Shown: positions 44,158-54,009, counted from the first letter of the stretch. The stretch is 64,000 nt of DNA from JAJTHC01 sp044348005 (GCA_044348005.1 JBIKTR010000003.1:127662-191661); one strand, 5' to 3'. Notes: generated by a model not told the origin, from the letters alone. A program made the numbers and translations.

Positions 44158-44838
44158 TTACTGGCTCGTTTTAGGGGAAGCTTTTTGGCCTAAAGATTCT
44201 AAAAGATCAGGGAGGAATTTTGCAAGAGTACCTTTGTTTTGATCTTTTTTCAGTAACACTAGCAGTTGATCTTTCTGTTTGATATCTAAAACTTTCGTTA
44301 TTTTTTCTAGGCTTCTTTCAGGAAAGATAATCTTAATATCTCGGCTACCCCTATGCATAGAACTTGTTTGCATAAAAGAAAGCGTAAGCTTTTGGCCACT
44401 TGCTTGAATATCTGTGACGCTAGCTTCAACAGGTCGAAGACTGTCCTTTGCACCCAAATTTATTGTGAGGGACTTTGCTGCTGTTTCCCCTGGATTAATA
44501 GGGGCAATTTCGACTTCTTGAGCAACATCTTCAGAGTTAGCTTTTGTGTCATCTAATTCAACAACATCTGAACTACTAAGCTCGCTATCAATTCTGACCA
44601 CTCCATCAGAACCCGCATTGGGATTTTGATAGACTTGTTGAGATGCAAAATTATGCTCAGTGGGAGGTTGCCATGGAAACATATATACAGGAACGACAGG
44701 TTTAATTTCACGAAAAAAGGGGTTTCCTGGAGGAGAGAGTGCATTGTTTGGTTGAAGAATGGGAGGAGGTGTTTGAGTTACAGTATTTGGTGGAAGCAAA
44801 TAGTGAGGTTGATAAGGATTGGATAAAGAGATCGACAT
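44158..44838 (-). CDS. Unknown protein with disordered Pro-rich N-terminus
   Basis: 226 residues from ATG 44838 (AAAAGGATG upstream). The first 130 residues are Pro/Asn/Ser-rich and disordered (MSISLSNPYQPHYLLPP), then a beta-rich, charged region (SLTINLGAKDSLRPVEASV) and a helical end (SLEKITKVLDIKQKDQL). No signal peptide. Unrecognised. The N-terminus resembles those of the unknown proteins near fliE. AT-rich compared with uvrA. Confidence 0.68.
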   Translation of the reverse strand: MSISLSNPYQPHYLLPPNTVTQTPPPILQPNNALSPPGNPFFREIKPVVPVYMFPWQPPTEHNFASQQVYQNPNAGSDGVVRIDSELSSSDVVELDDTKANSEDVAQEVEIAPINPGETAAKSLTINLGAKDSLRPVEASVTDIQASGQKLTLSFMQTSSMHRGSRDIKIIFPERSLEKITKVLDIKQKDQLLVLLKKDQNKGTLAKFLPDLLESLGQKASPKTSQ

Positions 44839-44995
44839 AGAGTCATCCTTTTTTAGGAGAGAATACATATATATAAGTATAAAAACAATCTTATTCAAAA
44901 AAGTGCGTCTCTGTAACAAAATCTAAAACGACACCGTAAACTGTTTGGCGTATAATGGAAGGGTACTCTCCCCACAAACGCAAGAGACCCTCCCC

Positions 44996-47965
44996 ATGCC
45001 TGCCCTGCACGATGCCCCCTCCACCACCCAGCGATACATCTGCCTTGAAGACGTGCAAACGCACAATTTAAAAGGCTTTTCGCTGAACATCCCCAAGCAC
45101 CAGCTCGTGGTGTTTACAGGCATTTCAGGCAGCGGTAAAAGTAGCCTCGTGTTTGATACCCTTTACAGCGAAGCCCAGCGTCGCTACATGAACACCCTAA
45201 GCGATTACGCCCAGCAGTTCATGGGCAAGCAGGAAAAAGCACCCGTTCGCAAGCTTACAGGGCTTTCGCCCGCCATTGCCATTGAACAAAAAACCACGCT
45301 CTACTCGCCTCGTTCCACTGTGGGTACCGTCACCAACATTATGGATTACTTGCGCGTGCTATTTGCCAAAGCAGGGCGGGCGTACTGCCCGCAATGTGGG
45401 GCAAACGTGCAACCCCAACGACTCGCCCAAATGCTCGAACGCATCAAAAAACTGCCCGAAGCCTCGCGCATTCAGATTTTAAGCCCCCTGATTCGAGGAC
45501 GCAAAGGCGATTACGGAGCCTTGTTTGAACAATTGCGAAAAGAAGGCTTTGCACGTGCCTATGTCGACGGTAAAATGCTGGATTTAGATGAGTTGCCCGA
45601 CGATTTCAAGCTCGAACGCTATAAGGTGCATCACATTGATGCCGTGGTGGATCGCATCGTCATGCGTCACAATAAGGATGCCACCCTGCATCGTTTGGAA
45701 CAAGCCTTGTCTAAAGCGGTTCAACGCTCGAATGGCTATATGCGTTTGTTGAGCCAAGAACCGCATCACGACACCGAAAAAGAAACGTTGATGTCCACCT
45801 TTATGGCGTGTCATGCCTGTGATTTGGACTTTGGCGAAATGGCGCCTCGGTTGTTTAGCTTTAATTCGCCTTACGGGGCGTGTGTCACCTGTAAAGGCAC
45901 GGGGCATCAGTTACACATTGACGAAAGCACCCTCATTAAAGAACCTTCGCTTAGCCTGAAAGACGGCGCCATGCCAGCTTTGGCCTACTTGTTATGGGGC
46001 AAGCACAAGCGGGTGTTGACGGCCTTTGAAAAGTACTTGCACTTGCCTGTTTCCAAACCGTGGAAGTCGTGGAACAAGGCCGAAAAGCATCTGTTTTTTT
46101 ACGGCAAAGAAAAGGCGTCTTCGGCTTTTGTCCCCATGGCGGAAGTCGACTATGAAGACAGCCCCGATGACTGGGAAAACTTCTTTGAAAACTTTGAAGG
46201 CATTTTGCCGTTATTGCGTTTAAAAGCCAATACAGGCGGTTTGACCAGTCAAGCCTACTTTCGCCAATTTACCTTAGAAGACGATTGCCCCGATTGCGAG
46301 GGGCTTCGCTTAAAGCCGTTTTCTCTTGCCGTGCGATTAGGCGACACGCTTACGTGGAAGGCGCTTAGTGCGATGAGTTTAAGTCAAGCGTATGACGCCC
46401 TGAGTGCGCTTGAGCCTGAACTAACCGTAACTGAAGCGTTAATCGCCCAAACCCCCTTAAAAGAAGTATTGGTGCGCTTGCAGTTTTTGAAGAATGTGGG
46501 CGTGCCGTATTTAACGCTTGGGCGTCGTGCTTCAACCCTTTCAGGGGGTGAAGCCCAGCGGATTCGTTTGGCTAGCCAACTCGGCAGTGGGCTTTCAGGC
46601 GTCATGTATGTGTTGGATGAACCTTCCATTGGCTTGCATGCCCATAACAATCAACAGCTCATTCACACCCTAAAAGAACTACGAGACAAGGGTAATACCG
46701 TGCTTGTGGTAGAACATGACGAAGAGCTGATTCGTCAAGCCGATTATGTGGTGGATATTGGCCCTAGAGCGGGGATTCACGGGGGGGAACTCGTTTTTGC
46801 GGGGCATCCAAGTGAACTTGAACAGCAGGCGAATTCCGTTACTGGGGATTACTTGGCGGGGCGTCGGCGCATTGAAATGAACACCACTAAAAAGCTTCCC
46901 AAGCCTGAAAGAGTCCTTCGCCTAAAGGGATGCACCCACCACAATTTGAAAAATCTGAACATTACCTTGCCCTTAGGTAAAATGGTGACGATTACGGGCA
47001 TGAGTGGTTCAGGCAAAAGCACCTTGCTGTTTGATTGTTTACTGCCCTATGCGGAACAGTACATTCAAGCCACAATGGGTTCTTACGGGCGAAAAAAGGA
47101 TATTCCCCTTAAAGACTTAAACCTCACGATGCCCAAAGGCGTCAAAGCCATTGAAGGCATTGAACAGATTGACAAACTCGTGGTGGTGGATCAATCACCC
47201 ATTGGCCGCAGCAGTCGTAGCAACCCCGCCACGTATACAGGGATGTTTGATGCCATTCGCAATTTGTATGCCAACACGCTTGAAGCCAAAGCCCAAGGCT
47301 TAAGCGCGTCTCACTTTAGTTTTAATGTCAAAGGCGGCCGTTGTGAAACGTGCAAAGGGGCGGGGAAAACCACGCTTTCTGTGGGGATGTTGCCCGATGC
47401 TGAACTGCTGTGCCAAACGTGTGACGGCAAGCGTTTTAAGCCTGAAATTTTACGCGTGCGGTATAAGGGCAAGAACATTTACGAATTGCTGGAAACACCG
47501 ATTGAAGCCGCCATTGAGATCTTTGATAGTCACCCCACATTGGGGCAACAGTTGCAATTGTTGTGCGATGTAGGCTTGGGGTACTTGGCGCTTGGGCAGG
47601 GTGCTCCGCTGCTTTCAGGGGGGGAAGCCCAGCGCTTAAAACTGGCCACCGATTTAATGCGAAAGCCTTCTGGGCATACGCTGTACTTGTTTGATGAACC
47701 TTCGATTGGGTTGCATTGGCATGATTTACACTTGTTTATTGATGTGGTAAAACGCTTGGTGGAAAAGGGGCATACGGTGTTGACCATTGAGCACCAGTTG
47801 GATTATATTGCGGCCAGTGATTGGGTAATTGACTTAGGCCCTGAAGGGGGTGAACAGGGCGGTCGCGTATTGGCGGAAGGCACGCCTGTGCAAGTGGCTT
47901 CGGTGGCGGAAAGTTTGACAGGGCATTACTTGCATGAACATTTGCATCGCACTGTAATTCATTAA
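44996..47965 (+). CDS. uvrA: Excinuclease ABC subunit A (UvrA family)
   Basis: 989 residues from ATG 44996. Two ABC ATPase halves: Walker A GISGSGKSSLVFD and GMSGSGKSTLLFD, signatures STLSGGEAQRIRLA and LLSGGEAQRLKLA, and Walker B YVLDEPSIGLH in both halves. Zinc modules include CHAC...CVTC and GRCETCKGAGK...CQTCDGKRF. UvrA scans DNA for damage with UvrB. The UvrB-contact region (FFENFEGILPLLRLKAN) and the second zinc finger deviate from common UvrA, so a UvrA-like paralogue cannot be excluded. Its last 4 bases overlap feoB tail-to-tail. Confidence 0.88.
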   Translation: MPALHDAPSTTQRYICLEDVQTHNLKGFSLNIPKHQLVVFTGISGSGKSSLVFDTLYSEAQRRYMNTLSDYAQQFMGKQEKAPVRKLTGLSPAIAIEQKTTLYSPRSTVGTVTNIMDYLRVLFAKAGRAYCPQCGANVQPQRLAQMLERIKKLPEASRIQILSPLIRGRKGDYGALFEQLRKEGFARAYVDGKMLDLDELPDDFKLERYKVHHIDAVVDRIVMRHNKDATLHRLEQALSKAVQRSNGYMRLLSQEPHHDTEKETLMSTFMACHACDLDFGEMAPRLFSFNSPYGACVTCKGTGHQLHIDESTLIKEPSLSLKDGAMPALAYLLWGKHKRVLTAFEKYLHLPVSKPWKSWNKAEKHLFFYGKEKASSAFVPMAEVDYEDSPDDWENFFENFEGILPLLRLKANTGGLTSQAYFRQFTLEDDCPDCEGLRLKPFSLAVRLGDTLTWKALSAMSLSQAYDALSALEPELTVTEALIAQTPLKEVLVRLQFLKNVGVPYLTLGRRASTLSGGEAQRIRLASQLGSGLSGVMYVLDEPSIGLHAHNNQQLIHTLKELRDKGNTVLVVEHDEELIRQADYVVDIGPRAGIHGGELVFAGHPSELEQQANSVTGDYLAGRRRIEMNTTKKLPKPERVLRLKGCTHHNLKNLNITLPLGKMVTITGMSGSGKSTLLFDCLLPYAEQYIQATMGSYGRKKDIPLKDLNLTMPKGVKAIEGIEQIDKLVVVDQSPIGRSSRSNPATYTGMFDAIRNLYANTLEAKAQGLSASHFSFNVKGGRCETCKGAGKTTLSVGMLPDAELLCQTCDGKRFKPEILRVRYKGKNIYELLETPIEAAIEIFDSHPTLGQQLQLLCDVGLGYLALGQGAPLLSGGEAQRLKLATDLMRKPSGHTLYLFDEPSIGLHWHDLHLFIDVVKRLVEKGHTVLTIEHQLDYIAASDWVIDLGPEGGEQGGRVLAEGTPVQVASVAESLTGHYLHEHLHRTVIH

Positions 47966-49905
47966 GACCAAAACGGCAGAAACTCTAGCACCCGAGTCAC
48001 CACTGCTCCTGTGGCAAACGCCAACACCCACGAAAATAAAAAGACGCCCACCCCTTCTTTCCAACCCCGTTCTTTGAGCATTACAGTGGCAGTCGCCAAA
48101 CAAGGCACAAACAAGGTAATCACCACCAAGCTCGTGAGCATTTGAAGCGGACTTAACACGCTTTTTAACTGATAAAAACCCGCCAAGCCAAAATCCCGAC
48201 GCACCATCCCCATAATAAACGCCGAAGCCGCTTCTTTCGGCAAGTGCAACAAGGTTTCGGTGACTCCCCCTAAGGCGTTTTGAATCCACGCTAAGGCGCC
48301 TGTAATTTCCGCCAAAGAAACCAGCAATGCCCCTAGCATGAACAAAGGTGTGGCTTCTACGAGAAAGCTCCATGAACGCGTCCAGGTTTTTTTGGCGATG
48401 TTTTTAAGTCGTGGCAAACGCATGGGCGGCAGATCAATCACTAAACCCGTTGAAGTACCAGGCATAATTTTATTCAGCACAGAGCCAATGGCAATAAATA
48501 GGCCCGTTAAAATAATAATGTAAAGCAACCACCCTTTTAATCCCCCCGCCAAAGCCATCATACCCATAATTAAGCCCAGTTGAGCGGAACAGGGAATGGT
48601 AATGGCAAGCAACGTGGTGGCAATGGTCCGTTCGCGTTGAGAACTCAAGACGCGTGTGGAAATGGCCGCCATGGTCACGCAACCCAAGCCCAAAATCATG
48701 GGAATAATGGCGCGTCCGTTAAGGCCCACTTGACGCATGGCACTGTCACTCAAGGCTGCCAAGCGCGGTAAATAGCCCGTGTCTTCTAGTAAAGACAAAT
48801 ACAAGTTAAAGCCAATCACCAAGGGGGCCAACACCCCAATCAGGTAACGGGGCGTCATCGTCAGCAAACCAAATTCACCTGCCAGTATGGTATGAATGGG
48901 CGTGCCAATGGCAAAAAACTTCGACACCAAGGAATTGACAAACGGCACAAAGATCCCGAGCATGAGCTTGCCTTCTAGCAAGGCCACGGCATCGCCCGCA
49001 ATCCACACCCCAATAATTTGATACAACGCCATGAGTACCACAATCAGGCTTACCCCACCGAAGACGGGGTGCAATAAAGCCTTGCCCAAGGCTTTTGAAA
49101 AAGCTTGAAAATTAAGCGTTTTAGGGGTGTCGCAACAATCGGCCGAGCAAGTGACTTGTGACACATAGCTTTTTAAATACAAACGCCGATGCCCGTAAAT
49201 ACGCAGTTGTTCGACTTTGTTATGTTCAATTTTAAGTAACTCTGAAGGCAAGGGCAGTTCTGGGGTACGACGCCCATAGCTCGCGTAAGGCAAGGCTTCC
49301 ACAATATCTGAAATCCCTTCCCCACGCACCGCCACACACGTGACTACTGGCACTTGCAACTGTTGTTCAAGGGCCAGCGCATCAATTTTTCTTCCACGGG
49401 CTTGGGCTTCATCCATTTGATTTAAAACCACAATCAAAGGGCACCCATAATCAATCAACTGTTGGGTTAAAAACAAATCGCGTTCTAACGTCACGGCATT
49501 GACGATGTTGATAATCACATCTACCGAAAGTAACGCCTGTTCTGCGACGCATTCTTCTTCACTCAAGCGAGACAACCCATACACCCCTGGGGTGTCTTGC
49601 ACTTCAATATGGGGGTGGGCCTTTAAGGCGCCTTTGGCAATGCCTACGGTCGTCCCAGGGAAGTTGGAGACATCCACATAAATGCCCGTTAAGGCATTAA
49701 ACACCACGGATTTACCCACGTTGGGATTGCCCGCCAGCGCAACCGTCTTCAGATCCAAAAGGCTTTGCCCAGCTTGAAGATACAACTGACGCAAGGCATC
49801 GCTGGTGGCGTGCCGACACGACGCTTCTACAGGAGCGGGGGCATTACAGCAGGCATCCACTTCGGTATGAGTCAGAGATTCGCTTGATTTATTCACGGAT
49901 TGCAT
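47962..49905 (-). CDS. feoB: Ferrous iron transporter FeoB
   Basis: 647 residues from ATG 49905, overlapping the feoA stop by 17 bases. An N-terminal Cys-rich extension (CCNAPAPVEASC) of about 40 residues precedes the G domain (G1 GNPNVGKSVVFNALTG, G3 DTPGVYGL, G4 NQMD). Eight or more membrane helices with two Gate motifs follow (GCVTMAAISTRVL; VVITLFVPCLATA). It moves Fe(II) across the inner membrane. The G5 region is less clear. Forms a unit with feoA. A candidate promoter lies upstream of feoA. Confidence 0.93.
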   Translation of the reverse strand: MQSVNKSSESLTHTEVDACCNAPAPVEASCRHATSDALRQLYLQAGQSLLDLKTVALAGNPNVGKSVVFNALTGIYVDVSNFPGTTVGIAKGALKAHPHIEVQDTPGVYGLSRLSEEECVAEQALLSVDVIINIVNAVTLERDLFLTQQLIDYGCPLIVVLNQMDEAQARGRKIDALALEQQLQVPVVTCVAVRGEGISDIVEALPYASYGRRTPELPLPSELLKIEHNKVEQLRIYGHRRLYLKSYVSQVTCSADCCDTPKTLNFQAFSKALGKALLHPVFGGVSLIVVLMALYQIIGVWIAGDAVALLEGKLMLGIFVPFVNSLVSKFFAIGTPIHTILAGEFGLLTMTPRYLIGVLAPLVIGFNLYLSLLEDTGYLPRLAALSDSAMRQVGLNGRAIIPMILGLGCVTMAAISTRVLSSQRERTIATTLLAITIPCSAQLGLIMGMMALAGGLKGWLLYIIILTGLFIAIGSVLNKIMPGTSTGLVIDLPPMRLPRLKNIAKKTWTRSWSFLVEATPLFMLGALLVSLAEITGALAWIQNALGGVTETLLHLPKEAASAFIMGMVRRDFGLAGFYQLKSVLSPLQMLTSLVVITLFVPCLATATVMLKERGWKEGVGVFLFSWVLAFATGAVVTRVLEFLPFWS

Positions 49906-50173
49906 CCACAAGAATAGAGGAGGCATAGTCATAGCCCAAGGCAAACTCCATGTCATGGGCTTCTAAAATCAGCGGGCCTTTGTTGGGGACTTTTGAAAGC
50001 ACGCAAACGGTGTCTCCCACCCCTAAACCAAAGCGCAACAAGGTCAATTCCGCTTCAGTATTCAGCAATTGCACAATTTTACAGCAGGTGCCTTTTGATT
50101 GTGCCGCTAGGGTAGAAGCGCCATCAGGCAAGGAGTGATTTTTTTTTGAAGGAACGGGCATTGTAAAAACCAT
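49889..50173 (-). CDS. feoA: Ferrous iron transport protein A
   Basis: 94 residues. Small SH3-like FeoA fold: LNTEAELTLLRFGLGVGDTVCVLSK, then LILEAHDMEFALGYDYASSILV. A 25-residue polar N-terminus with CC precedes the core. GGAG lies 10 bases before the first ATG; a second ATG is four codons in. It works with FeoB, its translationally coupled partner. Confidence 0.87.
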   Translation of the reverse strand: MVFTMPVPSKKNHSLPDGASTLAAQSKGTCCKIVQLLNTEAELTLLRFGLGVGDTVCVLSKVPNKGPLILEAHDMEFALGYDYASSILVDAIRE

Positions 50174-50267
50174 CAGTTGTTTTCTCCGAAAGACGAGTCA
50201 AAAAGAACGCCTTTAATGGAAACCATGACTTAATGGGTTCATTCTAATGCAAACGCGTGTCATTTGC

Positions 50268-50362
50268 AACGTAAAAACGCAGACGCTTTTGAATCTGCGT
50301 TTCTGTATTTTTTTGATGGATGGTCAACAATTTTATTCACTCAGGATGATTTTCTTAATCAT
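50268..50362 (-). ncRNA. Candidate small RNA or attenuated feoAB leader
   Basis: A promoter at 50369-50396 and a terminator-like hairpin at 50275-50302 bracket about 90 untranslated bases on the minus strand. The hairpin (AAACGCAGA/TCTGCGTTT) is followed on this strand by TTTTT. Read-through would continue into feoA 100 bases on. Confidence 0.35.
50275..50317. terminator. Bidirectional intrinsic-terminator hairpin
   Basis: 9-bp perfect stem AAACGCAGA/TCTGCGTTT, with TTTTT on the minus strand and CTGTATTTTTTT on the plus strand. Confidence 0.6.
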
Positions 50363-50368
50363 TTCTTT

Positions 50369-50396
50369 ATTATAGAAGATGTGCTGAAAAGGTCAA
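50369..50396 (-). promoter_or_regulatory. Promoter upstream of feoAB
   Basis: On the minus strand TTGACC, a 16-base spacer and a consensus TATAAT. Confidence 0.6.
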
Positions 50397-50468
50397 CATT
50401 TTTTTATATAGTGTTTTATACATAAGATAAGTGGCGGTCTTGACAATCATTGTATTTTGGGGTTTCTC

Positions 50469-50650
50469 CCTCCGTTTAACGCTGGTGCTTGGGGGTCTTT
50501 GCGCCGCCAAACCGCCATAGGCGGTCTACATGTTAGCTTGTCTGATAAATAGGGAGATTGTTCACAACCCCCAAAGGCGGTTCAAGGAGGGGGAAGGGAG
50601 GACGTATTGCGTTTCTCCTCCCTCATTTCCCCCTCCTTGAAAATCCACCC
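50469..50650 (+). repeat. Hairpin element C, copy 2
   Basis: Shares CCTCCGTTTA, GCTGGTGCTTGGGGGTCTTTG, CCCCCAAAGGCGG and the following GA-rich/TC-rich stem with 40564-40702. The nested stem here is TTCAAGGAGGGGG...CCCCCTCCTTGAA around GGGAGG/CCTCCC, different bases from copy 1 but again self-complementary. About 57 extra bases (50511-50567) split the first hairpin. The remaining 50174-50919 gap carries no recognisable gene. Confidence 0.72.
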
Positions 50651-50869
50651 CCTTTTGACCTACCTCCTCGCATCATTCTCGTTGCACGACGTCCGCAAAA
50701 TCGCTCGGGGATTCGCAGTGCGCTCACCCGCTCGGATTTAGTGCTTGGACGCCTGCTTTAGCAACCATTTAAGGCGAGTCGCTTTTTGTTAAAAAACACT
50801 ATAATTGTAGAAACGTGCTTGGAAATAGGCCATTTGCGTGAAGGTTTCAGCGTGTTTCTGTATTTGTGC

Positions 50870-50875
50870 TACAAT
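50870..50875 (+). promoter_or_regulatory. Extended -10 candidate for secA
   Basis: TGCTACAAT stands about 45 bases before the secA ATG; a second TATAAT is at 50800-50805. Neither has a convincing -35. Confidence 0.35.
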
Positions 50876-50919
50876 AACCTACATATTCATACCCTTTGAC
50901 TGCTGGAGCACGATTCGCC

Positions 50920-53900
50920 ATGATGCTAGGACTACTAGAAAAACTATTTGGATCCGCCAACGAACGTAAAATTCGTAAAATTGAACACATCGTGGATGAA
51001 GTCGGTTCTTTTGAAGCGACGTTGAGTCGCTTAAGTGATGATGAATTACGCGCCAAAACCGCTTTTTTCCAAGAAGAACTCCGCAACCGCCCCAAAGAAG
51101 CCGACCCGAAAGAAGATTACAAAGCGGAACAAGAATTGCTCGATACCATGTTGCCTGAAGCGTTTGCGGTGTGTCGTGAAGCGAGTAAGCGTGTGTTGGG
51201 CATGCGTCATTATGACGTTCAAATTATTGGCGGTTATGTGCTTCACAAAGGCAACATTGCTGAAATGCGCACAGGAGAAGGAAAAACGCTTGTGGCTACT
51301 TTGCCCGTGTACCTCAATGCCCTTACGGGAAAAGGCGTGCATGTGGTGACTGTGAATGATTACTTGGCGAAACGAGACAGCGAATGGATGGGGCAACTCT
51401 ACCGGTTTTTAGGCTTAAGCGTCGATTGTGTGCTTTCAAGCAATACGGGCTTTCAACCCCCTTTTATCAAAAAACAAGCGTATGCCGCGGATATTACCTA
51501 TGGCACCAATAATGAGTTTGGCTTTGATTACCTGAGAGACAATATGGCCAACACCCTAGATGCCATGACCCAGCGTCCCTTTCACTATGCGGTGATTGAC
51601 GAAGTCGACAGTATTTTGATTGATGAAGCCCGCACGCCGTTGATTATTAGCGGTAAGCTCGAACAGTCGGCTGAAACCTACTTTACCATGGCCAAACTGG
51701 CCCCGTTGTTTGAAGTAGACAAACACTTCACTTCAGACGCCAAAACCAAGAACGTGGTGTTGACCGATGAAGGCTTGGATCAAGCCGCCAACTTATTGGG
51801 TTTAGATGACTTATTCACCGAAAACTTGAGCTTGGCGCATCACTTAATTTCAGCCTTAAAAGCCAAGCACCTGTACAGGCGAGATGTAGACTACGTCGTT
51901 CAAAATGACCAAGTCGTGATTGTGGATGAGTTTACGGGTCGCCTGATGGAAGGGCGTCGATGGAGCGATGGGTTGCATCAAGCCGTGGAAGCCAAAGAAA
52001 AGGTCGAGATTCAAGACGAAACGCAAACGCTTGCCAGTATTACCTTTCAAAACCTCTTTCGTTTGTACCCCAAACTTTCGGGCATGACGGGAACAGCCAT
52101 GACCGAAGAAAGTGAGTTTTCTAAAATTTACAACTTAGAAGTCACCGCCATTCCCACCAACCGTAAAGATGTACGTGAAGATTTACCAGATCAAATTTTT
52201 AAAGGCGAAGCCATTAAATACCTCAAAGTCGCCGAATCCATTGCCATGCGTCACCATGAAGGCCGCCCCGTGTTGGTGGGAACCACCACCATTGAACAAT
52301 CTGAATATGTGTCGCAACTCATCACCGATGCCACGCCTCATGTGGACTACCTAAAAGGCAAGTCGGCTCGCTTTTTAGACGTCTTGAACAATCATAAATT
52401 GCCCGATGCGATTACCGCCTTTACGCCTCTTTTTGCCAATTTAGACACGTTGACCTATGAAGCGTGGCAAACGACTGTTGAGCCTTTTAAAGCCAGCTTG
52501 CAGGCGTCTTATGAAACGGCCAAATGGCTTGAAAATATGGAAGGTAGTGTCATTGCGATTGACCAAATTCGAAAGGGTATACCGCATCACGTGTTAAATG
52601 CCAAAGCTCATGCTCAAGAAGCGTCCATTGTGGCGCAAGCGGGGCGTTTAGGGGCTGTGACCATTGCCACCAATATGGCCGGCCGCGGCACGGATATTCT
52701 GCTAGGTGGAAACCCCGAAGCCATGGTCAAAGACGAACTCACCGCTCAAGACATTGACTGGCAAAGCCTCAGCGAAGCTGAATTTAAAGCCAAAGTCGCT
52801 GAACGCCAACCGATAACGGATGCGGAGCGTCAAGCCGTGCTGGATTTAGGGGGCTTGTACATTATTGGCAGCGAACGCCATGAAAGTCGCCGTATTGACA
52901 ACCAGTTACGCGGGCGCGCTGGTCGTCAGGGAGACCCTGGCACCACGCAGTTTTTCTTGTCCCTAGAAGATAGTTTGTTGCGTTTGTTTCCGTCTCAAAT
53001 GGTGATGAATGCGATGACGGCCATGAACTTTGAAGAAAGTATTCCGTTGTCGGACAAATTACTGAGCTCTTCGCTTGAAGTGGCTCAAAAAAAGGTGGAA
53101 GCCTATCACTTTGACATCCGTAAAAACGTGTTACAGTATGACGATGTGCTAACCGAACAGCGCAAGTTGATTTACCGCCAGCGTAAAAGCGTGCTAGAAC
53201 TGGATGGTTTGCGAGAGTCGATGCTTCACATGCTCAACAAAGTCATGGAACGATGCGTCAGTAGCACCCTAACCCTTGAATTCGTCGCTGGCGGGCAAGA
53301 CGCCGACACCCAACGCGCCTTGCAAGACGTCTACCAATCCGCCGTTGAAATGATTCCCAATTTACAAGCCGTCCTTCGTGTGGAAGATCTGCACAACAAG
53401 GAGTTTCGTGAGTTGATTGCCCTGTTGCAAGCCAAAGCCCAGGAACTTTACGTGGATTTAGAAACACAAATCGGGCAATTGATGCAACAACTTCAGCAAG
53501 AACACGGTGTTCAGCTCAGCGGGCAAGACGCCCTTCAACGCGCTGAATGGGAAGCCCAAGGCTTGAGCGAAGCCACCATTGCTGAGCGTTTGCACCCCTT
53601 GCGTCAAATGGAACGAGACATCACGCTTCAGGTGGTTGACAACCGATGGGTCGACTACCTCCATAATTTAGACATGTTACGCGACGGCATTGGCCTGCGT
53701 GCTTATGGCCAGAAGGATCCCTTGGTGGAATATAAGCGTGAAGCGTTTGAATTGTTCCAGCGTTTGATGTGGCAGATTCAAAACGATGTGGTCAGCCTAT
53801 TTTTCCGCAGTAAGATTCAAATCGATGTGCCTGTGTCTGAAAATTTTGACGCCGAAGCCTTTGCCCGCAGTCACGGCATGGAAAAGCAGTATGTGGAAGG

Positions 53901-53982
53901 CGCTGAAGACGCGGGGGAGTCTCAACCGATGGCTCCACTTGAAGCGTTGACTACGGCGGAAACCACAGGCGACTTAAGTTAA
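50920..53982 (+). CDS. secA: Preprotein translocase ATPase SecA, with a large insertion
   Basis: 1020 residues from ATG 50920 (GGAG 11 bases upstream); usual length is 830-930. Motor domain: Walker A RTGEGKTLVATLPVYL, DEVDSILIDEARTPLIISG, NMAGRGTDI and SERHESRRIDNQLRGRAGRQGDPG. Between VGTTTIEQSEYVSQL and GIPHHVLNAKAHAQEA (about residues 467-552) lie some 85 extra residues rich in helices, in the second nucleotide-binding domain where most SecAs have a few residues. The C-terminal CxC...CH zinc tail is missing; an acidic tail ends it. It drives protein export through SecYEG; secG is 6 kb downstream. Confidence 0.94.
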   Translation: MMLGLLEKLFGSANERKIRKIEHIVDEVGSFEATLSRLSDDELRAKTAFFQEELRNRPKEADPKEDYKAEQELLDTMLPEAFAVCREASKRVLGMRHYDVQIIGGYVLHKGNIAEMRTGEGKTLVATLPVYLNALTGKGVHVVTVNDYLAKRDSEWMGQLYRFLGLSVDCVLSSNTGFQPPFIKKQAYAADITYGTNNEFGFDYLRDNMANTLDAMTQRPFHYAVIDEVDSILIDEARTPLIISGKLEQSAETYFTMAKLAPLFEVDKHFTSDAKTKNVVLTDEGLDQAANLLGLDDLFTENLSLAHHLISALKAKHLYRRDVDYVVQNDQVVIVDEFTGRLMEGRRWSDGLHQAVEAKEKVEIQDETQTLASITFQNLFRLYPKLSGMTGTAMTEESEFSKIYNLEVTAIPTNRKDVREDLPDQIFKGEAIKYLKVAESIAMRHHEGRPVLVGTTTIEQSEYVSQLITDATPHVDYLKGKSARFLDVLNNHKLPDAITAFTPLFANLDTLTYEAWQTTVEPFKASLQASYETAKWLENMEGSVIAIDQIRKGIPHHVLNAKAHAQEASIVAQAGRLGAVTIATNMAGRGTDILLGGNPEAMVKDELTAQDIDWQSLSEAEFKAKVAERQPITDAERQAVLDLGGLYIIGSERHESRRIDNQLRGRAGRQGDPGTTQFFLSLEDSLLRLFPSQMVMNAMTAMNFEESIPLSDKLLSSSLEVAQKKVEAYHFDIRKNVLQYDDVLTEQRKLIYRQRKSVLELDGLRESMLHMLNKVMERCVSSTLTLEFVAGGQDADTQRALQDVYQSAVEMIPNLQAVLRVEDLHNKEFRELIALLQAKAQELYVDLETQIGQLMQQLQQEHGVQLSGQDALQRAEWEAQGLSEATIAERLHPLRQMERDITLQVVDNRWVDYLHNLDMLRDGIGLRAYGQKDPLVEYKREAFELFQRLMWQIQNDVVSLFFRSKIQIDVPVSENFDAEAFARSHGMEKQYVEGAEDAGESQPMAPLEALTTAETTGDLS

Positions 53983-54009
53983 GTATCTTATAAAGCAAGA
54001 CTATTTTGT

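Noticed and set aside
50220..50262. Fur box upstream of feoA
   Set aside because: GCAAA-9-TTTGC is an inverted repeat but does not match the GATAATGAT-type consensus well enough.
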